The notes under the pieces: generated by a model
Database searches by the model: none
Seen by the model: only the letters and a program-made list of their open reading frames with translations
Told to the model about the DNA's origin: nothing
Assembly (NCBI GenBank): GCA_024291935.2
Contig: CM044310.1
Coordinates: forward strand, 116,446,213-116,510,212
DNA from: Okapia johnstoni
Taxonomy: Eukaryota > Chordata > Mammalia > Artiodactyla > Giraffidae
Direction of reading: 5' to 3'
Length of the DNA: 64,000 bases
In this document: piece by piece, positions 21,300 to 33,700 of the stretch
Numbering within the stretch: position 1 is the first letter of the stretch
How the letters are laid out: every line of letters starts with the position of its first letter
Made by a program: the position numbers and the translations under genes

Positions 21300-21516
21300 T
21301 GGGCTTCTCCGGTGGCTCAGCGGTAAAGAATCAGTCTGTAATGCAGGAGCCGCAGGAGACAGGGGTTCGATCCCTGGGTTGGAAAGATCCCCTAGAGGAG
21401 GGCATGGCAACCCACTCTGGTATTCTTGCCTGGAGAATTCCATGGACAGAGGAGCCTGGCGGGCTACAGTCCATGTGATCGCAAAGAGTCGGACACGACT
21501 GAAGCGACTTAGCGCA
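21300..21516 (+). repeat. Bov-tA SINE
   Basis: GGGCTTCTCCGGTGGCTCAG through GGACACGACTGAAGCGACTT. Lies between the PIH1D1 and ALDH16A1 promoters. Confidence 0.9.
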
Positions 21517-21732
21517 CACATATTTGTTCCCCTGCCTTTGAGGACTGCGCATGCTCCAAACTGCACTTCCCCCGGGCAGACCTATAAGCAGAGTAACCGG
21601 GCGCTAAGGCGAAGTTACGCCCTATCTCCTGTAGCTCCGCCCTTTGGGCTAGAGGGGGCGGTACTGCCCTTCGGACCTCCAGGTTCCTTCGGGCAGAGAG
21701 CCCCGCAGTCCGTGGAAAACAGTCTGAGAGTG

Positions 21733-24700
21733 ATGGCTGCAACGCGCACAGCATCGCGCGCCTGCGAGATCTTCACGACGCTGGAATACGGACCGGCGCC
21801 GGAGAGCCACGCATGCGCGCTGGTGAGGGCTTGCCTGGATCCGTACTGCCTGTCCCCCTCCACAGTCCTCAGGGCCCAGTTTTGCGCGCGGACTCCCGTG
21901 ATCCACCGCGGCAGCTCAGCAGCCCCGCCCCCTCAGCTCCCGCTGCTCCTTAGGGTCCAGGCTGGAGGGCGTTCCCTTGGCCCTGTGAGGTTGCTGTCTC
22001 TTTGCCCTTTAGTCTGTTCTCTCGAGTCTTGGTGCCTGTTCCGTTCCACGCTCCAAGACTCAGCGTACCGCTTTTCCGACTCTTCAGAAGCCGTCCAGTG
22101 GGTCCTGTGGTTCTTCAGGGTTCCCTCAGAAACTCCTGTGATCCCCGCGGACTCAGAATTCCTGTGGGGCTCAGAATTCTTCTTAGGGCCCTCAGAACCT
22201 GCGTAGATTTCCCATGATTCTTCAGAACACCCCATGGCTCCCGGGGTCCGCAAGAATTCCAGGAGGAGATCTCCTTTGACCATCTGGAGACCTCCGAGGA
22301 GCCCCCGAGATTCCTCAGGCATCACTTCAAAACTTGTGAAGTTCCTATAGTCTCAGGAACTCTCAACCCCAGGATACATCAGAACTTCATATAATTACCT
22401 TCGACCCCGCAGGAGAATCTCATGGGACTCCAGTGATCCCTCAGAGTCCCCAAGAACGCCCCTGGGGTTCCCTGTATAAGTAGTGAAAGTCGCTCAAGTC
22501 GTGTCCGACTCTCCGCGACCCCATGGACTATACAGCTCATGGAATTCCCCTGGCCAGAATACTGGAGTGGGTAGCCTTTCCCTTCTCCAGGGGGTCTTCC
22601 CAACCCAGGGATGGAACCTAGGTCTCTCTCCCGCATTGCAGGCGGATTCTTGACTGAGCCACAACAGAAGCCCAAGAATTCTGGTCCCTTCTATGTAAGT
22701 AGAGTGCCTCGAATTTTCTATAATTAACAGGTCCCTCAGAACCCTCCAGTGGCTCAGTGCATTGCAGGAGTCACAGGAGATGTGGGTTTAATCCCTGGGT
22801 CAGGAAAATCTCTGGAGGAGGAAATGGCCACACACTCCGGTATTCTTGCCTGGAAAATCCCATGGACAGAGGAGCCCGGTGGGCTACAGTGCATAGAGTT
22901 GCAAAGAGTTGGACACGACTGAAGTGACTGAGCACCACACGCAGTGTAGACTCAGATAAGTGGATCTTCGATGGAATACAGAGAATTCCCACACTTGGAG
23001 GTTGGTTAGAGATGGACTATCCTGAAATAGCAATAATGGCATAATACTCAATAAATCGCTTATATTTGTTTTGTGCTTTCTATGTGCCAGCCTCCGTGCT
23101 TGGCCAGTGCTTAGTCGCTCAGTGTGCTTAGTCGCTCAGTCGTGTTCGACTCTGCGACCTCGGGGACTACAGCCCGCCAGGCTCCTCTGTCCATGGGTAT
23201 TCTCCAGGCAAAAATACCAGAGTGGGTTGCTGTGCCTCCTCTAGGGGTCTTCCTAACCCAGGGATCGAACCCAAGTCTCCCACATTGCAGGCAGATTCTT
23301 TACTGACTGAGCCACCAGGGAAACCCCTGTGCTCAGCATGATATCATTTAATCCCCAAAACAGTTGTGAAAGGGGATTATTGTCATTTAACGATAGCACA
23401 CAGAGGCTTAAAGAGGTAAGTAATTGGTTGATGGTCAACACAGCTTGAAAAAATGTCAAACTGAGATTTGAACCTGAACCCTGGATTCCAGAGCCCATGG
23501 GCCCCCACAACTCTCACCACCACCCCCCTGCTGCCCCGCAGCTCAACCTTAGAGTCTGTGGACCAGATTCAACCAGCTAACATGTTTTCTTTGGCCTGAA
23601 CTTTATTTTTAAAAATGTGCATTAGTGGACAACTAATTTCAAGTAAACATCCGGGATTCCAGCTTCTCTTGAAAATAAAATTCCAAAGTTTGGCAACCTT
23701 TGCCTCACATTCCCTGACAAATATCATCTGGATCCAACAGCTAACTGTCTTTTTAGACAAGTCCTGAGTTCTTAGTCTCTACCAGTGGCCTCTTCTCACC
23801 CCAGCATGGCCTGCCAGGACCCTGTGGAACATTCTTTCCAGGTTTTGTTTTTCTTTGGGGGGGGAATTTTGCAAACTTTCACAGAGTACTTAAATTATGA
23901 ACTCTAATTTACCCATCATTCAATGTCGACAGTCATCAACATTTCATCCAGTGTTGTATCTTTTTGTTTTCTCTTTTTTTTCCTGGAGTGATTTAAAGCC
24001 TGATGGCCTGTTAACTTCTTATAAATATTTGAATCTTAATTTCTAACAGATAAGGACTCATTTTGCAACATAACCACCAGGCCATTTTCACATTAGCAAC
24101 ATGAACAGTCATTCTTTAATATTGTCTAGTGTCCAACTCATGTTCATACATCTCAAACTTTTTCCAAAATGTGACTTTCCATGGGGGCCTTTGAATTTGG
24201 AACTTCTGAATTTTTACTTTACTTAAAAATTGTTTAACTTTAAAGAGAAATGAGGGCATTTTCCTGGTGGTCCCATGGTTAAGACTTTGCGTTTCCACCA
24301 CAGGGGCTGTGGGTACAGTCCCTGGTCGGGGAACTAAGACCAGCATGCTGCATGGGATGACCAAAAATAAATAAATAAGAATAGTAAAATAATTTTTTTA
24401 AAAAAAAGAGAAAAATGAGGACTTTTCTGGTGGTCCAGTGGCTAAGACTCCGTGCTCCCAATGCAGGGGGCCTGGGTTCAATCCTTGGCCAGGGAACTAG
24501 ATCCCACATGCTACAACTAAAGATCCTGCACGCCACAATAAAGATCAAAGCTCCCACATACCACAACTGAGACCCAGTGCAGCCAAGTAAATAATTTTTT
24601 TAAAATCTTATTAATTATAAAAAAGAAAAAAAAATGAGAAGGCCTACCTGGTAGAGTAAGAGAAAAATCAGGAAACTGAGGCATTGGGGATGCAAAGAGA

Positions 24701-27700
24701 AAACAGTCTGCAGAAAGAAAAAAGTAGGAAGAATATCTTAGATTTAGCAAGGATTTGGGAAAGACAGGACCAAGGAGAGAAAGAAACAGGAAGCAGACAG
24801 AGAGGGTGAAACGTAGTAAAATTAATAGAAAGTCTTAAGTAAGTGCCCTTCTGAGCATATGACACGTAGTGATCCATTTAATTTTCTCACCACTGACCTG
24901 TGACATAGGGAGGGACTGTGATTATCCCCATCTTCCAGATGGGCTGGCCAAGGCCAGAGTATTATAAGATCCAGGCTAAGAGTGCCATCACACAGGAAGA
25001 TGTGGAAGCCACCTGGCTTAAAAGTCCCACCTCCCAGAGAGACCCTATACCAGTGGTACAGTCCATTGACATTACTTCCAGGGTCCTGGCAAGGGACATG
25101 TCCATCTTAAGAATGCAGAGCACTCCAGGAACACTCAGGGCTCGGACTTACCACTGGATTGTTGTTGTTGTCCTTGTTGTCCTGTTGCTAAGTTGTGTCT
25201 GACTCTTTGTGACCCCATGGACTGCAGCACGCCAGGCCCCTCTCTCCTCCACTATCTCCCAGAGTTTGCTCAAATTCATGTCCATTGAGGTGGTGTTGCT
25301 ATCTAATCGTCTCATCCTCTGCTGCCCCCTTCTTCTGTTGCCTTCAGGATCTTTTCCAGTGAGTCGGCTTTTCACATAGGTGGCCAAAGTATTGGAGCTT
25401 CAGCATCAATTCTTCTGGGTTGCTTTCCTTCAGGAGTGACTGGTTTGCAAGGAGTGATCTTCTTACTGTCCCAGGGACTCTCAAGAGTCTTCCCCAGCAC
25501 CACAATTAGAAAGCATCAATTCTTCAGCACCCAGTCTTCTTTATGATCCAACTCTGTCATCCACACGTGACTACTGGAAAGCTTTGACTTTGACTTCCAT
25601 ATAGCTTTGACTATACGGACTTTTGTTGGCAAAGTGATGTCTCCCACTGGATATTTATGGTCTATTCCCAGTTTTCCCAGTCCAGGTGTAGTGGATCAGT
25701 CAAGGGTCAATGTTGTCTAGAAATATAACTAATTTTATCAGATTTCCAGGGAAATCATTTCTTTTTTTTTCTTTTTAGCTGCATTGGGATCTTAGTTCCC
25801 TGACCAGGGAGCAAACCTGCATTAGAAATGCAGATGCTTAACCACTGGACCACCAGGGAAGTTCTAGAAAGTCATTTCTATTCAAAAAGGTCATTTCTCC
25901 ATGGAGAATAAAAAGTTTTATTAATCCTTTGTTCACATTCTCCATGTGTAAAAGTCAATAGGACATCCTTCATACACTGCTGGTGGGAAATGTAAAATGG
26001 TTGCTGTGGTAAACAGTTTGATGTTTCCTGCATAAGTTACTCTGAGCATTGCTATATGGTCCAGCAGCTCTGGGGTACATGTACCCAAAAGAAGTAGACA
26101 GATATTCAAACGAAGACTTGTACGTGAATGTTTACAGCAGTACTATTCACAATAGCCAAAAGGCAGAAAATAACCCAAATGGCCATCAACTGATGAATAG
26201 ATAAACCAAATGCCATCATTCCAGACAATGGAATATCATAGCCAAAAAATCCAAAAAAAAAATTCTTGAGCTGAATAAAAATGAAAATACAACATATCAA
26301 CTTAAAAAAACAGAATTTAAAAATGGTGAATTTAATGTTTTAGAGTGATAAGGAAGCCGCCTGCCAATGCAGAAGATGTAAGAGATGCAGGTTCAATCCC
26401 TGGCTTGGAAGGATCCCTGGAATAGGTCATGGCAACCCATTCCAGTATTCTTGCCTAGGGAATCCCATGGATGGAGGAGCCTGGTGGGCTATGGTCCATG
26501 GAGTTGCAAAGACTGAGTGACTTATCACACACATACATGTATTTTCTTCCTACACAGGAAAATAACTGATGAGGCAAAAGGGGCAGGATTCCCCTCCCAG
26601 AGGACTCTGGGTAGGGGTCCAGCTCCCCCAGCCACCTCTCAGACCCCTTTCCTAACTGTCTCCACCTCCCCCAGGCCTGGTTGGACACCCAGGACCGGCA
26701 CTTGGGTCATTATGTTAATGGACAGTGGTTAAAACCCGAACACAGGAATTCAGTGCCTTGCCAGGATCCCATCACAGGTATATGATGTCCCCTAGACGTG
26801 GGAGGGAAAGGCATCTATGGCCCCAGGTGTCCCCACCAACACACCAGTCCCTTTGCTCACGACCCTGAGGGCAGGGAGCAGCTGGTGGGAGAAGAAGGCT
26901 GAGGTTTCTGGCTCCTTTTGATAACAGTCCTCCTAGCTATGCTTCTAAGTCCCTATGGACACTTTTGAAGTTGCTGTCTCATAAAATCCCATCCTTGCCT
27001 GTGGGCAGTAGTCAGAGCAAAGACCTATATACATTTATCCCCATTTGTCAGATGATAAAACTGAGACCCAGAGTGGGGCAGGGAACCAGCTTTACTGCCT
27101 TGGGGTACTCCTGGGCTCCAGAAATGTTGGCCCCCTCTAGTTCTGACACAGGCTCCCCCCACCTTCTAACTGGGTCCCCCCCTTCATCTCCCCAGGAGAG
27201 AACTTGGCCAGTTGCCTGCAGGCACAGAGCGAGGATGTGGCGGCAGCTGTGGAGGCTGCCAGGGCCTCGTTGGAGAACTGGAGCACACAACCTGGAGCGT
27301 TTCGGGCCCAACATCTGACCAGGTAGGTGATGCACTCAAGGTGTGGACCCCAGGGGATGGAGACGGATTTGAGAACAAAGACTCTTTCCCAACATCACAC
27401 TGAATTCATTAGCAGCTCAGGCTCCTGTTCCCAGCTTGCCTTTGAGCAGCTGAAACATCCGTTTCCCACTGTTTGCTGGGATTTGTAATGACAAAGCCTG
27501 ATTCCCCGAATATCCTTGAGACTCTTCAGAACACCATTTCTTAACAGCTCCTTGGGACTGAAGCCCCCCAGACCGTTTCTTGGGTTTTTTAAATATTTAT
27601 TTATTTGGCTGTGTCGGGTTTTAGTTGTAGCATGATGAGTGTGTGCTAAGTCGCTTTGGTCGTGTCCAACTCTTTGCGACCCTATGGACTGTTGCCTGCC

Positions 27701-30700
27701 AGGCTCCTCTGTCCATGGGACTCTCCCAGGCAAGAATACTGGAGAGGGTTGCCATGCCCTCCTCCAGGGGATCTTCCCCATCCACGGATTGAACCCACGT
27801 CTCCTGCAGCTCCTGCATTGCAGATTCTTTACCACAGAGCCAGCAGGGCATGCGGGATCTTTAGCTGTGGCATGCAAACTCTTAGTTGCGGCATATGGGA
27901 CCTGGTTCCCTAACCAGGGATTGAATCTGGGCCCTCTGCACTGGGAGCTCGGAGCTTTAACCACTGGACCACCAGAGAAGTCCCACCCCAAAACACTGTT
28001 GGGGAAGTTAGAGACAAAGATGCCATTTCCCAAAGAACAATTGAGATTAGAGGTTAAGCTTTCATTTCCTGGCACCTTTGAGGGAGGTGGCCAAGATCTT
28101 TACACAGCAACCTGAGGTTTTGAGTGTTTCCCAGACTACATTTCTCATCAATCTTTGGTACCCTCCACCCCTGGTAAATAGCGCGGGGATGCCCCAAGGG
28201 TTCCTGGGAACTGTAGTTCAGGGACAAACAGGACTCTACCTGGCCAAGGGGCGGTGGGAAATGGGCATCCCCCGCTGCCTGCTCCACAGGCTGGCCAAGG
28301 CAATCCAGAAGCACCAGCGGCTGCTGTGGACCCTGGAGTCCCTGGTTACTGGGCGGGCCGTTCGAGAAGTTCGAGACAGGGATGTCCCCGTGGCCCAGCA
28401 GCTGCTCCAGTACAACGCAGTCCAGGCGCACACCCAGGAGGAGACGCTGGCAGGCTGGGAGCCCATGGGTGAGCCGCAGGAGTCCCAGCCCCTAGCCCCC
28501 ACCCCCCTCGCCCTCCCCCTGGGGCCTGCGCCCAGTCTCCTTTGTTCCTGCAGGAGTGATTGGTCTCATCCTGCCTCCCACCTTCCCCTTCCTCAACATG
28601 ATGTGGAGGATTTGCCCTGCACTGGCTGTGGGTAAGTGGTCGGCGGGGGCTGGACTCCTGGGTCTGAGAGAGGAGGGGCCGGGGGTCTGGACTCCTGGGT
28701 CTGAGGGAGGAGGGGCTGGGGGTCTGGACTCCTGGTCTGAGGGAGGAGGGGCTGGGGGTCTGGAGTCCTGGGTCTGAGAGAGGAGGGCCTGGGGGTCTGG
28801 ACTCCTGGGTCTTGAGCTGCCTACTTCCCCCAGGCTGCACTGTGGTGGTCCTGGTGCCCCCAGCCTCCCCGACGCCCCTCCTCCTGGCCCAGCTGGCAGG
28901 GGAACTAGGCCAATTCCCAGGAATCCTCAATGTGATCAGCGGCCCTGCCTCCCTGGGGTCTGTCCTGGCTGCCCAGCCTGGAGTCCAGAAGGTGGCCTTC
29001 TGTGGAGCCATCGAGGTATCTGGGGGTTGGGGCGGGGACACGGCTGGGGCTGTGCCAGCATGCTCCGCCCTCTGCTGAACGCTGTGCGACTCCCCTAGGA
29101 AGGACGCGCCCTACGGCGGACCATGGCAGGCTGGGGTCCCGAGCTGAGCCTGTCACTGGGGGCTGAGTCGCTGCTGCTGCTGACGGAGGTGGCAGATGTG
29201 GACTCGGCCGTGGAGGGCATCGTGGATGCAGCCTGGTCTGACCGCGGCCCGGTGAGATTCGGTGCCCGTGGACCCCCATCCTGGGGGCTGGGCATGTCGG
29301 TCACCAGAGCTTGGGGCCTTTTGTCTTCTTTCATTTTAATTTTCAGTTCTTTGTGTCTCCAAACTCTTTTATCTTTACACCATCGCATGTGTAAGACATC
29401 GCCCCTCAAGTTTCTGAGTCTCCATGTTCCCCCCTCTCCCAGTGCTGCAGATGACGGAGCTCTGGGTCTATCTTTCATTGTTACTTTAGTCGCTGAGTCG
29501 TGTGCAGATCTTTGCGACACCATGGACTGTAGCCCGTCAGGCTCTTCTGTCCATGAGATTTCCCTGGCAAGAATACTGGAGGAGGTTGCCATTTCTTCCT
29601 CGAGGGGATCTTCCCAACCCAGGAATCGAACCCATGTCTCTTGTGTCTCCTGCACTGGCAGATGGGTTCTTTACCACTGAGCTACCTGGGAAACCCGTGT
29701 TGTTCATTAGTACTCTTCCTTTTTCTAAGTGTCCACGTCCTAGATTTCTAACCTCTGTTCACTCTGCGTCACCAGCTTTCTGTAACTCCACATCCTGCCT
29801 GGGGTTTGGAGCCTCAGGGAGTCTCCAGGGTCCTCGGCCTCTTCGCCCAGACCCTCCTCTGACCTTTACACGTATGTCCCCCATCTTGGCCCTCTGTGGG
29901 TATGTGGCCCGTCCACGCGGGCCCTGAGTTTGTCCACTCTGACCCCTCCCTTTTCCTAACAGGGGGGCCTCAGGCTCCTCATCCAGGAGGCTGTGTGGGA
30001 TGAGACGATGAGGCGGCTCCAGGAGCGGATGGGACGGCTTCGCTGCGGCCGCGGGCTAGACGGGGCCGTGGACATGGGGGCTCGGGGGACTGCCGCCCGT
30101 GACCTGGCACAGCGCTACGTGCGCGAGGCCCAGAGCCAAGGTGCACAGGTGAGCCGGGGTACAGACTCTGGAGTACTGGGGGAGGAGGGACCTGGAGATC
30201 TAGCTCCTGGGTCTGAGGGAAGAGGGGCTGGGGGCTGGACTCCTGGGTCTGAGGGAGGAGGGGCTGGGGGTCTGGATCCTGGTTCCTTGGGGACGAAGGA
30301 CCAGAGCGGACTTGCAGGTCTTCTTCCTTCTCCCAGGTCTTCCAGGCTGGCAATGTGCCCTCAGACAGCCCATTCTTCCCCCCAACTTTGGTCTCTGATC
30401 TGCCTCCAGCCTCCCCGTGTACCCAGGCAGAGGTGAGCCCTTTAGGTCCCAGAGACCCTACTCCGTCCACCCATCCTCAGCTGGACATGGGCAGCAACAG
30501 CACACAGCGGTCCCCGGGGTGGCCGCTTGGACTGGGTCTGGAGGCTGCGAGCTGTGGACCCCTAGGGTGTCATGGGGTATTGGAGGGACTGGCCAGGCCC
30601 TCTGAGCCCCTCTGTCACCCCCTCCAGGTGCCATGGCCTCTGGTGGTGGCCTCCCCGTTCCGCACAGCCAAGGAGGCCCTGGCCGTGGCCAACGGGACGC

Positions 30701-33700
30701 CCCGTGGAGGAAGTGCCAGCGTGTGGAGTGAGAGACTGGGGCAGGCCCTGGAGCTGGCCTACGGGTCAGTGGACGCCTGCTGGGGCACACAGGGGGCCTG
30801 CTGGGAGGCCCCAGCCTCCGTCTCCGTGCCTCCCCGCCTCTGTGGGTCTCTTCCCCCATCCCATCCTCACCTCTCTGACTCACCCCCCCTCTCAACTTTC
30901 TACATTTCTCTCTGATGTCCCCCCACAGGCTCCATGTGGGCACAGTCTGGATCAATGCCCACGGCCTCAGGGACCCTGCAGTGCCCACGGGTGGCTGCAA
31001 GGAGAGCGGGTCCTCCTGGCACGGGGGGCAAGATGTGAGTACCCCCCTCCCCGCATGGCACCACCCCTTCATCCACCTTGTGCCCATCTCACGTCCTCTT
31101 GACACTGCCCCTCTCCCAGGGTCTGTACGAGTATCTGCGGCCTTCGGGGACCCCTGCCTGGATTCCCTACGTGTCCAAGAGCCTGAACTATGACGCCTTT
31201 GGCCTTGCTCTTCCCTCAACCCTACTACCAGCTGGACCTGAAACAGGGTGAGCTAGTGTAGGGACTACAACTCCCAGAATTCCTGGAGGATGGAGGGGAA
31301 GAGGGGAAATGGTGGCCAGGATCCTCCTGGGACTGAAGGGAGGGTCTTTAGGGCCATCGAGGGTGGGGGGGAGTGGTCCCTGAGTCCCACTGAGAATTGC
31401 CTCTGAGTCTTAATGGCCTCACCCCCACCTGCCAGGCCTGACAAGAGTCTCAGTTCTGCTCACTGAAGTTCTGTGCTCCCCCAGAGATTCACGGGGCCAG
31501 GAGTGCGGGGTCCCCCAGAGACTCATGGGAGCCGGAGTGGTCCTTCCAGGGAAGGGTGAGGGTGTGGGTTCCGGGCACAGACGCCCCAGACCCATCCCCA
31601 CCCCTTATCCTCCTGTAGCCCAGTACCCCCCTATGGGCTCTTTGTGGGGGGCCGTTTCCAGGCTCCTGGAGCCAGAAGCTCTAGGCCCATCCAGGATTCA
31701 CAGGGCAGTCTCCATGGCTACGTGGCTGAGGGCGGAGCCAAGGATATACGCGGTGCCGTGGAGGCAGCTCACCAGGCCGCCCCCGGGTAAGTTGGAAGGG
31801 GGTGGCGGGGTGCATCCCGTGAGATAGCCCAGGGATCATGGGGTGTTAGAGAAGACGGGGTCTGAAACCCCAGGACTGGACTCCAGGCTGTGGAATCTGA
31901 GCTCTCAGAGCTGACAGGATGTGTTTCCAGCGCCTCACTCTCCTCCCTGGGCAGATGGGCTGTGGGGCCTGGACCCCCAGGCTAGGGGCTGTGAACAGAG
32001 GTGGGGCACCCGGGAAGAGCCAGGGTGAGGAAGCCAACCCCCAGTGTGCACGGTCGCGTCCGCCCACAGCTGGATGGGCCAGTCCCCAGCTGCCAGAGCG
32101 GCCCTGCTGTGGGCCCTGGCGGCTGCGCTGCAACGCCGAGAGCCCAACCTGGTCTCGAGGCTGGAGAGGCACGGCGTGGAGCTCAAGGTCGCCAAGGCGG
32201 AGGTGGAGCTGAGCGTGAAGCGGCTTCGGGCCTGGGGGGCCCGAGTCCAGGCCCAAGGCTGTGCCCTGCAGGTGAGAGGGGTCTGTGGGCCGGCAGACAG
32301 AGCTGGCAGTCTCAAGTGGAGTCAGAGCAAGGGGTCCGAAAGGAGCCAGACTAGGGGTCCAGTGGCTCTCTGGAGCCTGCTGGTGGGACCATCTGTGGGA
32401 CAACACCTTTGGAAAACAGTTTGGCACTTTCTTAAAAAATTAAACATATTTTAAACTTATAAACCACTATGATTCCTAGGTATTTATCTAAATAAATGCA
32501 ATTTCTAGGTTTTATCCCAAGAAACATGAACACATGTGTCCATACAAAAACTTATGCACAAATGTGTATAGCTGCATTATTCATAGTAAAGCAAAAGAGG
32601 AATCCAAATGTCCCCAGTAGGTTAATAGATAAACAGATTATGGTCCATCCACACCATAGGGACTCCCCTGGTGGTCCAGTGGTGAAGACCCTGGGCTTCC
32701 AATGCAGGAGATGCATGTTTGATCCCTTTCAGGGAACTAAGACCCCACATGCATGTGATGCAATTAAAAGATTAAAAAAAAAATTTTTTTTTAAGTCATG
32801 CATACAGTGGGGTCCTACTCACACTCAGGAAGAAACAAGTTACAGCATGCGTGAAGCTTAAAATGGTTATGCTGAATGAAAGAAGCCAGATAAAAGAGTA
32901 CAGACTGTATGATTCTATATCTAGAAAACTCTAGAAAACACACTCATTTATAGAGAGAAAGCAGATAACTGGTTGTCTGAGGACAGAGACAGGGTTCAAG
33001 TAGAGGCAGGAAGGAAGGATTATCCAGGGGTACAAGGAAATTTCGGGGGGTGAAGTTCATTATCTTGATTGTGGTTGTTGGTTTTGTGGGTGTATACATA
33101 TATCAGAACTCATCAAATTGTACTCTTTAAAGTGTGTGCAGTTTAGGTGAATTCCCTGGCGGTCCAACGGTTAAGGCTTCCTGCTTCCAGTGCAGAGGAT
33201 GTAGGTTTGATCCCTGGTTGAGGAACTAAGATCCCACATGCCTCGAGGTGGCGGAGCCAAAAAAATAAAGTGTGTGCAGTTTAGTGATAGTCAATTATTA
33301 ATATAGTCAAGAAAACCTTAAAACACATGCACACCCACATGCAAACAAGCCCATAGGCCAGGTTTTGAGATCTGTACACAGGTTAACTCATTCTATCCTA
33401 ACAGCAAATCTCTGCGGTAGGCACTATTATTATACTCATTTTAAAGGTGAGTGACTGAGGCACAGAGAGGTTAAGTAATTCATTCACGGTCACACAGCTG
33501 ATGGGAATGTCTACATTATTATGATTGGAGTTGTTACGGAGAAGCAAACTGGAGATGAGAGAAGAAAAAGGGCAGATGATAGAGAAGGTTGGAGGAGGGT
33601 AGTCAGGCTCCCCTGCCCTGCTCTTGACCTCCTTCCTGTCCCTGCAGGTCGCAGAGCTGAGAGGCCCCGTGCTTCGGCTGCGGGAGCCGCTGGGCGTGCT

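Larger units (their letters stand above)
20270..21732. promoter_or_regulatory. Divergent promoter region of PIH1D1 (-) and ALDH16A1 (+)
   Basis: The two start codons face away from each other 1.46 kb apart. The PIH1D1 side (20.28-20.87 kb) has several CACACTTCC ETS-like sites, CCAAT-like boxes (CCAATCCTG, CCAATCAC, CCAATCCAG, CCAATCAAAA around 20570-20650), and a 25-bp tandem array. The ALDH16A1 side (21.54-21.73 kb) is CpG-rich. Two Bov-tA SINEs (20881-21088 and about 21300-21516) sit between the halves. I infer an originally compact bidirectional promoter. Confidence 0.6.

Noticed and set aside
28346..29041. 231-codon open frame on the minus strand
   Set aside because: Antisense to ALDH16A1 exons 4-6 and the intron 5 minisatellite; the sense strand codes a recognised protein with correct splicing.
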